From contig NZ_OCNK01000001.1 in assembly GCF_900230285.1 (NCBI RefSeq), positions 682,001 to 746,000 on the forward strand: a stretch of 64,000 nt of DNA. The letters run 5' to 3'. Positions within the stretch are counted from its first letter, which is position 1, and the number at the start of each line of letters is the position of its first letter. The notes beneath the pieces are model-generated. The model made no database searches. It saw only the letters and a program-made list of their open reading frames with translations, and had not been told where the DNA came from. Position numbers and translations under genes: made by a program. The DNA is from Blastococcus haudaquaticus (GTDB lineage Bacteria; Actinomycetota; Actinomycetes; Mycobacteriales; Geodermatophilaceae). Below, piece by piece: positions 55,918-64,000 of this stretch.

Positions 55918-58900
55918 CTAGGCGATGAGCTGGTCGATCGCCTTGTAGACGCGCTGCTCGGAGACCGGCCGCGGCGTCCCGACCCCCTGGGCGAACAGGC
56001 TCACCCGGAGCTCCTCGATCATCCAGCGCACCCGGGCGACCGGGTCGTCCGGAGCACCGGTCCCCGGCATCCGGGCCCGCAGCTGCTCGTACTCGGCGGT
56101 GACGGCCGCGACCTGCCGCATCCACAGCTCGTCGCGCGCGGCGGCGGCCGGCAGCTTCTCCAGCCGGTGGACCATCCCCCGCAGGTAGCGGACGACGTCC
56201 GGCAGACGTCGTCGGCCGGCTGCGGCCACGAAGCCCCGGTGCAGCAGGCCCGCCATCTGCCGGCGCAGGTCGGCCACCGCTGCCTCCGGCACCCGGCGTC
56301 CGGGCGCGGCCCCGATCGCCACCGCCACCTCGCGCGCCTGGGTGAGCACCTCCTCGACCTTCTGCACCGCGTCCACCGTGAGCCGGTGCAGGTCGGTCCG
56401 CGCCGTCGCGACCAGCGCCGCGAACGAGGCCTCGTCCCGGGGCGGACCGCCCGCCGCCGCGATCAGCTCGTCGGCCGCGGCGTCGACGCAGTCGGCCACC
56501 AGGTCGGGGATCTCACCGTCGGGATTGAACTGCAGCGCCAGCCGGGAGCGCGGCGACAGCGACTTCACCACCGCCTTGACCGGTGACCCGGCGACGAGGA
56601 CGAGGAGCCGCCGTGCCCCGCGCCGGCCCAGCCGGGCCGCCTCGTCCTCCGTGGGGACGACGCGGATGCCGACGGTCGCCCCCTCGTCGACGAGCGTGGG
56701 GAAGGCCGTCACGGTGTTGCCGCCCTGGCGGACCTCCACCGACTGCGGCAAGGTGCCGCAGTCCCAGCTCGTCATCCGGCTGCGCTCGAACTCCGACGCC
56801 GCTCGCGCCAGGCTCTGCCGCGCCTGCGGGGCGACCTTCGCCCGCAGCTCCTGCAGGTTCTTCCCGATGGCCATCGGGCGCTGCTGGTCGTCGAGCACCC
56901 GGAAGGTCGCCCGGAGGTGGCCGGGCACCTGCCCGGGGGCCCAGGCGTCGGGCGGGATCGTCACGGCGGTGGCCCGTCGCAGCTCCCGCTCCAGCGCCGG
57001 CAGCAGCGGCTCCCCCGGGTCGATGTGCGGCAGCACCTCGCGCACCCGGTCGGGGATCGGCACCAGTCCCCGGCGCAGCTGCTTGGGCAGCGTGCGCAGC
57101 AGCGCGGTGACCAGCTCCTCGCGGAGGCCCGGCACGGTGAACGCGAGCGACTCCCCCGACGTCGCCTGGGCCACACCGTCCAGGACGGCGAGCGGGACGT
57201 CGACGGTGACGCCGTCCTCGTCCGCCCCCGGAGCGAACGCGTAGGACAGCGGCAGGGTCAGGCCGTGCGAGAGACGGACCTCGTCGGGATAGTCCTCGAC
57301 GCGCACCTGCCCGGCGGCCGCGGCGTTGGTGAGCATCTCCGGGGTGAAGGTCAGCAGGTCCGGCTGCTCCCGCCGGGCGGTCTTCCACCACCGGTCGAAG
57401 TGCCGCGTCGAGACGACGTCGGCGGGGATGCGGGCGTCGTAGAGCTCGAAGAGGGTCTCGTCGTCCACCTGGATGTCGCGGCGGCGGGCGCGCTCCTCGA
57501 GCGCCGCCACCTGCTCCATCGCCCGCTGGTTGTCGGCCCAGAAGCGGTGGTGCGTCGTCCACTGGCCCTCGACGAGCGCGTGCCGGACGAACAGCTCCCG
57601 GGAGACGACCGGGTCGATCGAGCCGTACTGCACCCGCCGGCCCACGACCAGCGGCAGGCCGTAGAGCGTGACCCGCTCCGTGGCCACGACCGAGCCGCGC
57701 TTGGCGTCCCAGCGCGGCTCGGAGTACTGGCGCTTGACCAGGTGGTCGGCCAGCTTCTCCACCGTCTCGGGGTCGATGCGGGCGACGGTGCGGGCGAACA
57801 GCCGGCTCGTCTCGACCAGCTCCGCGGCCACGACCCAGCGTGGCGGCTTCTTCGCCAGCGGGGTGCCGGGAGCGATGACGAAGCGGGTGTTGCGGGTGCC
57901 CAGGTACTCGCGGCTCCCCCGCTTGGGAGGGCCATTGTGGCCACTGTGGCCCTGAGGGGTGTCCGCCTGCATGCCGACGTGCGAGAGCAGCCCGGCCAGA
58001 AGCGCCGCGTGGATCCCCTTCTCGTCGGGCTCCGCCGCCGGCTCCCCCACGTCCATGCCGAGGCGCCGGGCTGCGCCCCGCAGCTGGCCGTGCAGGTCCT
58101 GCCACTCGCGGATGCGCAGGTAGTGCAGGAACTCCCGCTTCACCGTGCGGCGGAACTGGTTGCCGCTCAACGCCTCCTGCTGCTCGGTGAGGTAGCGCCA
58201 GAGGTTGAGCAGGGCCAGGAAGTCGGAGTTCTCGTCGGCGAACCGGCGGTGCAGCTCGTCGGCCGCCTGCTGGTGCTCGGTGGGCCGCTCGCGCGGGTCC
58301 TGGATGGTGAGCCCGGCGGCGATGACGAGGACCTCGTCGAGGACCCCGTGGGCGTCCGCCTGCACGACCATCCGGGCCATGCGCGGGTCCAGCGGGAGTG
58401 CAGCCAGGGACCGGCCGGTCGCCGTCAGCTTCCCGTCCGCGTCGAGGGCGTGCAGCTCCTCGAGCAGCGCCAGTCCGTCGGCGATGGCCCGGCGGTCGGG
58501 CGGGTCGACGAACGGGAAGTCCTCCATGGCACCCAGGTCGAGCGCGGCCATCTGCAGCAGCACCGACGCCAGGTTGGTGCGCAGGATCTCCGGGTCGGTG
58601 AACTCCGGCCGGGCGTCGAAGTCGTCCTCGGTGTAGAGCCGGATCGCGATGCCGGGGCCAAGCCGCCCGCACCGCCCGGAGCGCTGGCGGGCAGACGCCT
58701 GGCTGACCGGCTCGATCGGCAGCCGCTGCACCTTCGTGCGATGGCTGTACCGGGAGATGCGGGCCGTCCCGGGATCGATGACGTACCGGATGCCCGGCAC
58801 GGTCAGGGACGTCTCGGCGACGTTGGTGGCCAGCACGATGCGGCGACCGCTGTGCGCGGCGAAGACCTTGTGCTGGTCGGCGGCCGACAGCCGTGAGTAG

Positions 58901-59865
58901 AGCGGCACGATCTCGGTGCCCGGCAGCCCGCGTTCGGACAACGCGTCCTGGGTGTCGCGGATCTCCCGCTCGCCGGCGAGGAACACCAGGATGTCGCCGG
59001 GCCCCTCGGCAACCAGCTCGTCGACGGCGTCGAGGATGGCGGTGACCTGATCCCGATCCTCGTCGGCCTGCGGATCGTCCGGGTCGACGACGGGGCGGTA
59101 CCGGACCTCGACGGGATAGGTCCGCCCGCTGACCTCGACGACCGGGGCCCCGGAGAAGTGCGCGGCCACCCGCTCGACGTCGATGGTCGCCGAGGTGATG
59201 ACCAGCTTGAGGTCCGGGCGCCGCGGCAGGATCTGCGCGAGGTAGCCCAGCAGGAAGTCGATGTTGAGGCTCCGCTCGTGGGCCTCGTCGAGGATGATCG
59301 TGTCGTACTGGCGCAGCAGCCGGTCGCTCTGGATCTCCGCCAGCAGCACGCCGTCGGTCATCAGCTTGACCAGCGTCGAGTCCGACACCTGGTCGTTGAA
59401 GCGCATCTTGAAGCCGACGGCCTCGCCCAGCGGGGTCTCCAGCTCCTCGGCGATGCGCTCGGCGACGCTCCGGGCGGCGATCCGACGGGGCTGGGTGTGC
59501 CCGATGCGGCCCCGCACGCCGCGGCCGAGCTCCAGCGCGATCTTCGGCAGCTGCGTCGTCTTCCCGGAGCCGGTCTCGCCGGCGACCACGACGACCTGGG
59601 CATCCCGCAGAGCCGCGGCGATGTCGTCCCGACGCCCGCTCACCGGGAGCTCCTCGGGATAGGAGACGACCGGGACGGCGGCACGGCGCCGGGCCATGCG
59701 CGCCTCGGCGGCGGCGACGTCGGCGGCGATCCGCTCGCGCTGGCGTTCGCGGGCCTGGGGGTCGCGGGTCCGCCGGAGCCCGTCGAGCCGGCGACGCAGC
59801 CGGTGCTCGTCGAGGAGGGTGAGGTCCGCGAGCCGCGCGCGCAGATCGTCGGTCGGGGCACTCAC
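55918..59865 (-). CDS. hrpA: ATP-dependent RNA helicase HrpA
   Basis: A 1315-aa DEAH-box helicase. Motif I GETGSGKTT, Ia TQPRRIAARSVAERI, II DEAHERS, III SATID, V LATNVAETSLTVPGI, VI QRSGRCGRLGPG, then the ratchet/OB domains and the long HrpA-specific DUF3418 C-terminus. The length matches the family (about 1300). The GTG at 59865 is chosen; an in-frame GTG at 59916 would add 17 residues. Role in RNA metabolism and rescue of stalled ribosomes is known for E. coli HrpA. Confidence 0.95.
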   Translation of the reverse strand: MSAPTDDLRARLADLTLLDEHRLRRRLDGLRRTRDPQARERQRERIAADVAAAEARMARRRAAVPVVSYPEELPVSGRRDDIAAALRDAQVVVVAGETGSGKTTQLPKIALELGRGVRGRIGHTQPRRIAARSVAERIAEELETPLGEAVGFKMRFNDQVSDSTLVKLMTDGVLLAEIQSDRLLRQYDTIILDEAHERSLNIDFLLGYLAQILPRRPDLKLVITSATIDVERVAAHFSGAPVVEVSGRTYPVEVRYRPVVDPDDPQADEDRDQVTAILDAVDELVAEGPGDILVFLAGEREIRDTQDALSERGLPGTEIVPLYSRLSAADQHKVFAAHSGRRIVLATNVAETSLTVPGIRYVIDPGTARISRYSHRTKVQRLPIEPVSQASARQRSGRCGRLGPGIAIRLYTEDDFDARPEFTDPEILRTNLASVLLQMAALDLGAMEDFPFVDPPDRRAIADGLALLEELHALDADGKLTATGRSLAALPLDPRMARMVVQADAHGVLDEVLVIAAGLTIQDPRERPTEHQQAADELHRRFADENSDFLALLNLWRYLTEQQEALSGNQFRRTVKREFLHYLRIREWQDLHGQLRGAARRLGMDVGEPAAEPDEKGIHAALLAGLLSHVGMQADTPQGHSGHNGPPKRGSREYLGTRNTRFVIAPGTPLAKKPPRWVVAAELVETSRLFARTVARIDPETVEKLADHLVKRQYSEPRWDAKRGSVVATERVTLYGLPLVVGRRVQYGSIDPVVSRELFVRHALVEGQWTTHHRFWADNQRAMEQVAALEERARRRDIQVDDETLFELYDARIPADVVSTRHFDRWWKTARREQPDLLTFTPEMLTNAAAAGQVRVEDYPDEVRLSHGLTLPLSYAFAPGADEDGVTVDVPLAVLDGVAQATSGESLAFTVPGLREELVTALLRTLPKQLRRGLVPIPDRVREVLPHIDPGEPLLPALERELRRATAVTIPPDAWAPGQVPGHLRATFRVLDDQQRPMAIGKNLQELRAKVAPQARQSLARAASEFERSRMTSWDCGTLPQSVEVRQGGNTVTAFPTLVDEGATVGIRVVPTEDEAARLGRRGARRLLVLVAGSPVKAVVKSLSPRSRLALQFNPDGEIPDLVADCVDAAADELIAAAGGPPRDEASFAALVATARTDLHRLTVDAVQKVEEVLTQAREVAVAIGAAPGRRVPEAAVADLRRQMAGLLHRGFVAAAGRRRLPDVVRYLRGMVHRLEKLPAAAARDELWMRQVAAVTAEYEQLRARMPGTGAPDDPVARVRWMIEELRVSLFAQGVGTPRPVSEQRVYKAIDQLIA

Positions 59866-59965
59866 GGTCGGGCTCGCGTTCCTCTCGGGGGATCGACGGG
59901 GTTCCCAGGATCCCACTCACCCGGACGGAGCGGGTCGGCGTCATGCCCACCGTGATCGGTGTAGC

Positions 59966-59993
59966 TTGCAACTTGTTGTGTGCATCGTGCAAC
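59966..59993 (+). promoter_or_regulatory. Candidate MarR operator
   Basis: TTGCAAC and a distal GTGCAAC bracket TTGTTGTGTGCATC. The left TTGCA and right TGCAA form an imperfect inverted repeat about 47 nt before the marR-type start. It presumably mediates autoregulation. Confidence 0.45.
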
Positions 59994-60039
59994 GGAATTC
60001 CCCGCTGCCCGCTCTGTGAGGTCCCGGAGGTGTCGTGTC

Positions 60040-60534
60040 GTGAGCGAGGACGACCGGCCCGCCGAGCTCCGCCGGCTCTCCGAGCAGCTTCCCCGGTTCA
60101 TGCGGCTCGTGCACGCCCTGAAGACCCAGCTGGCCAAGAACGACAACCGCGACCGGGCTGCCCTCGTGCTGCTCTTCCCGCTCGCCCGGCTCGGCCCCCT
60201 GCGGCAGGGCGCGCTCGCCGAACTGGTCCACGCCGACCCGTCGACGGTCAGCCGGCACGTCGCCGCGCTCGTGGAGCAGGGCCTCGTGCACCGGGTCGCC
60301 GACGAGTCCGACGGGCGGGCGAGTCGCCTCCACGTCACCGACGCCGGTCACGCCGCGCTGGAGACCCTGCGGCGCGAGCGCGAGAGCCACCTGGACCAGG
60401 TGACCGCAGCCTGGGACGACGCCGACCTCGCCGCGCTCACCACCCTGTTCGGCCGTCTGCTGGACGACATCGCCACCACGCTTCCCGGCACCGACGCCGG
60501 TTCCCTCCCCACCGAACCGAGAGAGATCCGATGA
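60040..60534 (+). CDS. MarR-family transcriptional regulator
   Basis: A 164-aa winged-helix regulator: LLFPLARLGPLRQGALAELVHADPSTVSRHVAALVEQGLV (split after GAL) and the wing RVADESDGRASRLHVTDAG. The GTG at 60040 is chosen, with CGGAGG 9 nt upstream. Its stop overlaps the efflux gene as ATGA, so it almost certainly controls that transporter. Confidence 0.92.
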   Translation: MSEDDRPAELRRLSEQLPRFMRLVHALKTQLAKNDNRDRAALVLLFPLARLGPLRQGALAELVHADPSTVSRHVAALVEQGLVHRVADESDGRASRLHVTDAGHAALETLRRERESHLDQVTAAWDDADLAALTTLFGRLLDDIATTLPGTDAGSLPTEPREIR

Positions 60535-62306
60535 GCCAGTCCACCCGCACCACCGCGGCCGACCGCAGGGGCGCCCGCGCGGCGGCCGCGGCGCCGGACG
60601 CCGGCGGCGGCTTCACGCACCGGCAGATCGTCACGATCCTGCTCGGCCTGGTCACGGCCATGTTCCTCGCGGCCCTGGACCAGACCGTCGTCTCCACGGC
60701 GATCCGCACGATCGCCGACGACCTGCAGGGCTACGACCTGCAGGCCTGGGCGACGACGGCCTTCCTGATCACCTCGACGATCGCCACGCCGCTCTACGGG
60801 AAGCTGAGCGACATCTACGGCCGCCGGCCGTTCTACCTCTTCGCCATCGGCGTCTTCATCCTTGGCTCGCTGGCCTGCGCCTTCGCGACGACCATGTACC
60901 AGCTGGCGGCGTTCCGGGCGCTGCAGGGCATCGGCGCCGGTGGCCTGATGTCGCTGGCGCTGGCGATCATCGGCGACATCGTGCCGCCACGGGAGCGGTC
61001 GAAGTACCAGGGCTACTTCATGGCCGTCTTCGGCACGTCGAGCGTCCTGGGCCCGGTCATCGGTGGCTTCCTCGCCGGCCAGGACTCGCTGCTGGGCTTC
61101 GACGGCTGGCGCTGGATCTTCCTCATCAACGTGCCGCTGGGCGCCCTGGCCTTCGCGGTCGTCTACCGGGTGCTGCACCTCCCGCACCAGCGCCGTGACC
61201 ACCGCATCGACTGGCCCGGCGCGCTGGCGCTGGTCGCCTTCCTGGTGCCGCTGCTCATCGTCGCCGAGCAGGGCCGGACCTGGGGCTGGGGCTCCGGCGG
61301 CGCGCTCGTCTGCTACGCCATCGGCGCCGTGGGCTTCGTGCTGTTCATCCTGGCCGAGCGGGCCTACGGGGACGAAGCGCTGCTCCCCCTGCGTCTGTTC
61401 AGGAACCGCAGCTTCGCCATCGGCGGCATCGGCAGCGTCGTGATGGGTGCCGGCATGTTCGGCGGCATCCTGCTGCTCCCGCAGTACCTGCAGATCGTGC
61501 AGGGTTCCAGCGCCACCGTCGCGGGCCTGCAGATGATCCCGCTGGTCGCCGGCATCATGGCCGGGGCGATGGGCTCGGGCATCGCGATCTCGAGGACCGG
61601 CAAGTACAAGGTCTTCCCGCTGGTCGGCATCGCGTTCATGGTGACGGCGCTGCTCTCGATGTCGTTCATCGTCGAGGCGGACACCTCGGTGTGGACCCTG
61701 GTGCCGTTCATGGTGCTGCTGGGCGTCGGTCTGGGCTTCAACTTCCAGCCGGTCATCCTCGCGGTCCAGAACGCCGTCTCCCCGCGGGAGATGGGCGTGG
61801 CCACCTCCTCGGTCACGTTCTTCCGCCAGATGGGCGGCACCATCGGCGTCGCGGTGTTCCTGTCCATCCTGTTCACCCGGCTGCCCACCGACATCGGCAA
61901 CGCGGTGCGGACGGCGGCGGGTCAGGACCCCCGGGTGGCGGAGGCCCTGCAGAGCGGCCAGCTGCAGACCGGCGACCTGTCGGACACCTCGTTCATCCAG
62001 GAGCTGCCCGGCTACCTCGCCCGGCCGTTCAAGGTGGGCTTCTCGGACTCGATCGACATGGTGTTCCTCATCGCCGCGTGCGTCGTGGCCATCGGGTTCT
62101 TCGTGTTCCTGTTCCTCCCCCAGCTGGCGCTGAGCGAGAAGTCGGGCATCCAGGCCCTGCAGGACGAGGCCGAGCAGGACGGCACGGGTCCCGGGACCGC
62201 GGTGACGCCCGGCGTCGAGGCCGACCAGGCGACCCAGTCCGTGGGCGCTTCCGCGCCGACGTCGGTCCCCCCGCCGTCGGGCACCGCGGAGGATCCGCGC
62301 CGCTGA
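60531..62306 (+). CDS. DHA2-family MFS drug efflux transporter (EmrB/QacA type)
   Basis: A 591-aa proton-driven exporter with 14 TM segments. Signatures are LAALDQTVVSTAIRTIADDL (DHA2 motif D1), YGKLSDIYGRRPFYL (motif A) and AFRALQGIGAGGLMSLALAI with VMGAGMFGGILLLPQYLQ. A long acidic, Pro-rich C-terminal tail follows the last TM. Coupled to the marR-type gene. Terminated by the hairpin at 62319-62358. Confidence 0.94.
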   Translation: MSQSTRTTAADRRGARAAAAAPDAGGGFTHRQIVTILLGLVTAMFLAALDQTVVSTAIRTIADDLQGYDLQAWATTAFLITSTIATPLYGKLSDIYGRRPFYLFAIGVFILGSLACAFATTMYQLAAFRALQGIGAGGLMSLALAIIGDIVPPRERSKYQGYFMAVFGTSSVLGPVIGGFLAGQDSLLGFDGWRWIFLINVPLGALAFAVVYRVLHLPHQRRDHRIDWPGALALVAFLVPLLIVAEQGRTWGWGSGGALVCYAIGAVGFVLFILAERAYGDEALLPLRLFRNRSFAIGGIGSVVMGAGMFGGILLLPQYLQIVQGSSATVAGLQMIPLVAGIMAGAMGSGIAISRTGKYKVFPLVGIAFMVTALLSMSFIVEADTSVWTLVPFMVLLGVGLGFNFQPVILAVQNAVSPREMGVATSSVTFFRQMGGTIGVAVFLSILFTRLPTDIGNAVRTAAGQDPRVAEALQSGQLQTGDLSDTSFIQELPGYLARPFKVGFSDSIDMVFLIAACVVAIGFFVFLFLPQLALSEKSGIQALQDEAEQDGTGPGTAVTPGVEADQATQSVGASAPTSVPPPSGTAEDPRR

Positions 62307-62318
62307 GCGATCAGCACG

Positions 62319-62358
62319 CCTGAGGGCTGCTCCTCCGACCGGAGGGGCAGCCCTCAGG
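62319..62358 (+). terminator. Strong intrinsic terminator after the efflux gene
   Basis: An 18-bp stem with one G-U wobble (CCTGAGGGCTGCTCCTCC / GGAGGGGCAGCCCTCAGG), loop GACC, followed by GCGTTCTC. One of the strongest hairpins in the window. Confidence 0.88.
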
Positions 62359-62420
62359 GCGTTCTCACCGGTCGGCCGCCCGGTCGTACTGTGAGGTGCA
62401 TCCCGTCGTCTGGAGACCCC

Positions 62421-64000
62421 ATGCCCTCGCTGATCCTGTCCCGCCGCGACCTGGACTTCCTGCTCCACGAGTGGCTGGACGTCGAGTCGCTGACCAAGCG
62501 GCCTCGGTTCACCGAGCACTCCCGCGAGACGTTCGACGCCGTCCTCGACCTGGCGGAGCAGATCGCCACCGACCACTTCGCCCCGCACAACCGCACGGCG
62601 GACCTGAACGAGCCGCGGATGGTCGACGGCAAGGTCGAGATGATCCCCGAGGTGAAGAAGGCCCTGACCGTCTTCACCGACGCCGGGCTCATGGCCGGCT
62701 CCTTCGACGAGGAGTACGGCGGCATGCAGCTGCCGCACACCGTCGGGCAGGCGGTGTTCGCCTGGTTCAAGGCGGCCAACGTCGGGACGTCGGCCTACCC
62801 GTTCCTCACCATGGGCAACGCCCGGCTGCTGCTCGCGCACGGCAGCCAGGAGCAGATCGACACCTACGTCCGGCCCGAGCTCGAGGGCCGCTGGTTCGGC
62901 ACGATGGCGCTGTCGGAGCCGCAGGCCGGCTCGTCGCTGGCCGACATCACCACCCGCGCCGTCCCCCAGGACGACGGCACCTACCGGCTGACCGGCAACA
63001 AGATGTGGATCTCCGGCGGCGACCACGAGCTGACCGAGAACATCGTCCACCTGGTGCTGGCCAAGATCCCCGGTGGGCCGCCCGGCGTGAAGGGCATCTC
63101 GCTGTTCATCGTGCCGAAGTTCCTGGTGAACGACGACGGCTCGCTCGGCGAGCGCAACGACGTCGTCCTCGCCGGGCTCAACCACAAGATGGGCTACCGC
63201 GGGACGACGAACACCCTGCTGAACTTCGGCGAGGGCGTGCACACCCCCGGCGGGCAGGCCGGCGCCGTCGGCTACCTCGTCGGCGAGCAGCACCGTGGCC
63301 TCACCTACATGTTCCACATGATGAACGAGGCGCGGATCGGCGTCGGCGTGGGCGCGACGGTGCTCGGCTACACCGGATACCTGCACGCGCTCGAATACGC
63401 GCGGACCCGCACCCAGGGCCGGCCCGCGGCCGCGAAGGACCCCGCGTCGAAGCCCGTGCCGATCGTCGAGCACGCCGACGTCCGCCGGATGCTGCTGACC
63501 GCGAAGTCCTACGTCGAGGGCGGCATGGCCCTCGGCCTCTACTGCGCCCGGCTGGTGGACGAGGAGCAGACCGCCGAGAACGAGGCCGACCGCGCCCGCG
63601 CGCACCTCCTGCTGGACATGCTCACCCCGATCGCGAAGGCCTGGCCGTCGCAGTGGGGCCCGGTCGCCGACGACCTCGCCATCCAGGTGCACGGCGGCTA
63701 CGGCTACACCCGCGACTACCCGGTCGAGCAGTTCTACCGGGACAACCGGCTCAACCCGATCCACGAGGGCACCCAGGGCATCCAGTCGCTGGACCTGCTG
63801 GGCCGGAAGGTCGTCATGCAGGGCGGCTCCGGACTCGCGCTCCTCGGCGAGACCATCACCGCGGCCACGGCCCGGGCCGCCGGCACCGAATGGGCCGGGT
63901 TCGCAGCGGACATCGACGCCGCCGTCGCCCGCATGGGGGCGGTCACGGCGACGCTCTGGGGCGCCGGCGACCCGGCGGTGACGCTGGCCAACTCGCACGT
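62421..64000 (+). CDS. Acyl-CoA dehydrogenase, 3' end beyond the window
   Basis: Open from the ATG at 62421 (GGAG 5 nt upstream, TACTGT -10 at 62387-62392) to the window end, 526 codons so far. FAD acyl-CoA dehydrogenase: LSEPQAGSSLADITT, NKMWISGGDHELTEN, MGYRGTTNTLLNFG, QVHGGYGYTRDYPVEQFYRD and the catalytic Glu in NPIHEGTQGIQSLDLLGRK (split at IHEGT). Its size indicates the large, roughly 600-aa subfamily with an extra C-terminal domain (FadE5-like). Probable role in fatty-acid beta-oxidation. Confidence 0.93.
   Translation, partial: MPSLILSRRDLDFLLHEWLDVESLTKRPRFTEHSRETFDAVLDLAEQIATDHFAPHNRTADLNEPRMVDGKVEMIPEVKKALTVFTDAGLMAGSFDEEYGGMQLPHTVGQAVFAWFKAANVGTSAYPFLTMGNARLLLAHGSQEQIDTYVRPELEGRWFGTMALSEPQAGSSLADITTRAVPQDDGTYRLTGNKMWISGGDHELTENIVHLVLAKIPGGPPGVKGISLFIVPKFLVNDDGSLGERNDVVLAGLNHKMGYRGTTNTLLNFGEGVHTPGGQAGAVGYLVGEQHRGLTYMFHMMNEARIGVGVGATVLGYTGYLHALEYARTRTQGRPAAAKDPASKPVPIVEHADVRRMLLTAKSYVEGGMALGLYCARLVDEEQTAENEADRARAHLLLDMLTPIAKAWPSQWGPVADDLAIQVHGGYGYTRDYPVEQFYRDNRLNPIHEGTQGIQSLDLLGRKVVMQGGSGLALLGETITAATARAAGTEWAGFAADIDAAVARMGAVTATLWGAGDPAVTLANSH

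Noticed and set aside
60348-63998. 1216-codon open frame antisense to the MFS and acyl-CoA dehydrogenase genes
   Set aside because: A GC-rich shadow frame. Both sense genes have clear family motifs along the whole stretch and the antisense product is low-complexity.

Overview
The window is a high-GC actinobacterial chromosome segment. It is gene-dense on both strands, with many GTG starts, many ATGA/GTGA stop-start overlaps, and many apparently leaderless genes in which a TANNNT-type -10 box lies 6-8 nt before the start codon. Mycothiol synthase (mshD), an HbhA-like protein, DUF2516, an LmeA-type DUF2993 protein, a 13E12/DUF222-HNH protein, a DUF2795 protein and an RsiG-type anti-sigma factor all point to Actinomycetia. 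My best guess is a Geodermatophilaceae-like organism, but that is inference from gene content and style. I see no rRNA, tRNA, insertion sequence, prophage or CRISPR array.

Layout. 1-6.1 kb: the 3' part of an SDR gene, murB facing a methyltransferase, a DUF222/HNH protein, a spermidine-synthase-like protein, a macrodomain protein and a PspC protein. 6.1-8.0 kb: DUF2516, hbhA and an XRE regulator, the same order as mycobacterial Rv0474-Rv0476. 8.0-12.0 kb: a tightly coupled minus-strand operon fur > ygfZ > BKACE > rsiG > asparaginase. 12-20.3 kb: NhaA, a non-coding region with an unexplained short ORF, a DUF885 peptidase operon headed by a 34-aa membrane microprotein, and a TetR-controlled pair (epimerase and FAD oxidase) with two palindromic operators. 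20.3-25.7 kb: a CUT1 sugar importer without an ATPase gene, divergent from a GH2 glycosidase. 25.7-28.3 kb: two membrane proteins and a PAS-SpoIIE phosphatase.

28.3-42.3 kb resembles mycobacterial Rv0814c-Rv0820: sseC, thiosulfate sulfurtransferase, thioredoxin, lmeA, a GlnR-type regulator, mshD, then the pst phosphate operon. The sulfurtransferase operon is preceded by a Cys-rich leader peptide. An arsenic-type cluster (arsR, flavoprotein, MFS, frameshifted arsC) sits between mshD and pst. The pst operon has a Pho-box-like promoter in front of pstS and ends in a response-regulator-like gene that lacks the phospho-acceptor Asp.

42.3-55.9 kb: a degenerate LCP/LytR_C protein, a coiled-coil protein built from a 42-bp tandem repeat, small DUF2795 and DUF2945 proteins, a siderophore-interacting protein, a two-component system bordered by dispersed repeats, a thioesterase, cysD and cysN separated by an opposite-strand membrane gene, a P450, an RsbW-like ATPase, and a small HTH protein behind an inverted-repeat array. 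55.9-64 kb: hrpA, a MarR-MFS drug-efflux operon, a strong terminator, and the first 526 codons of an acyl-CoA dehydrogenase that runs off the end.

The most interesting items are the RsiG homologue with two complete c-di-GMP signature motifs exactly 100 residues apart, the cysteine leader peptide, the Asp-less regulator of the pst operon, the expanding coiled-coil repeat, and the unexplained short ORF near 13.57 kb.
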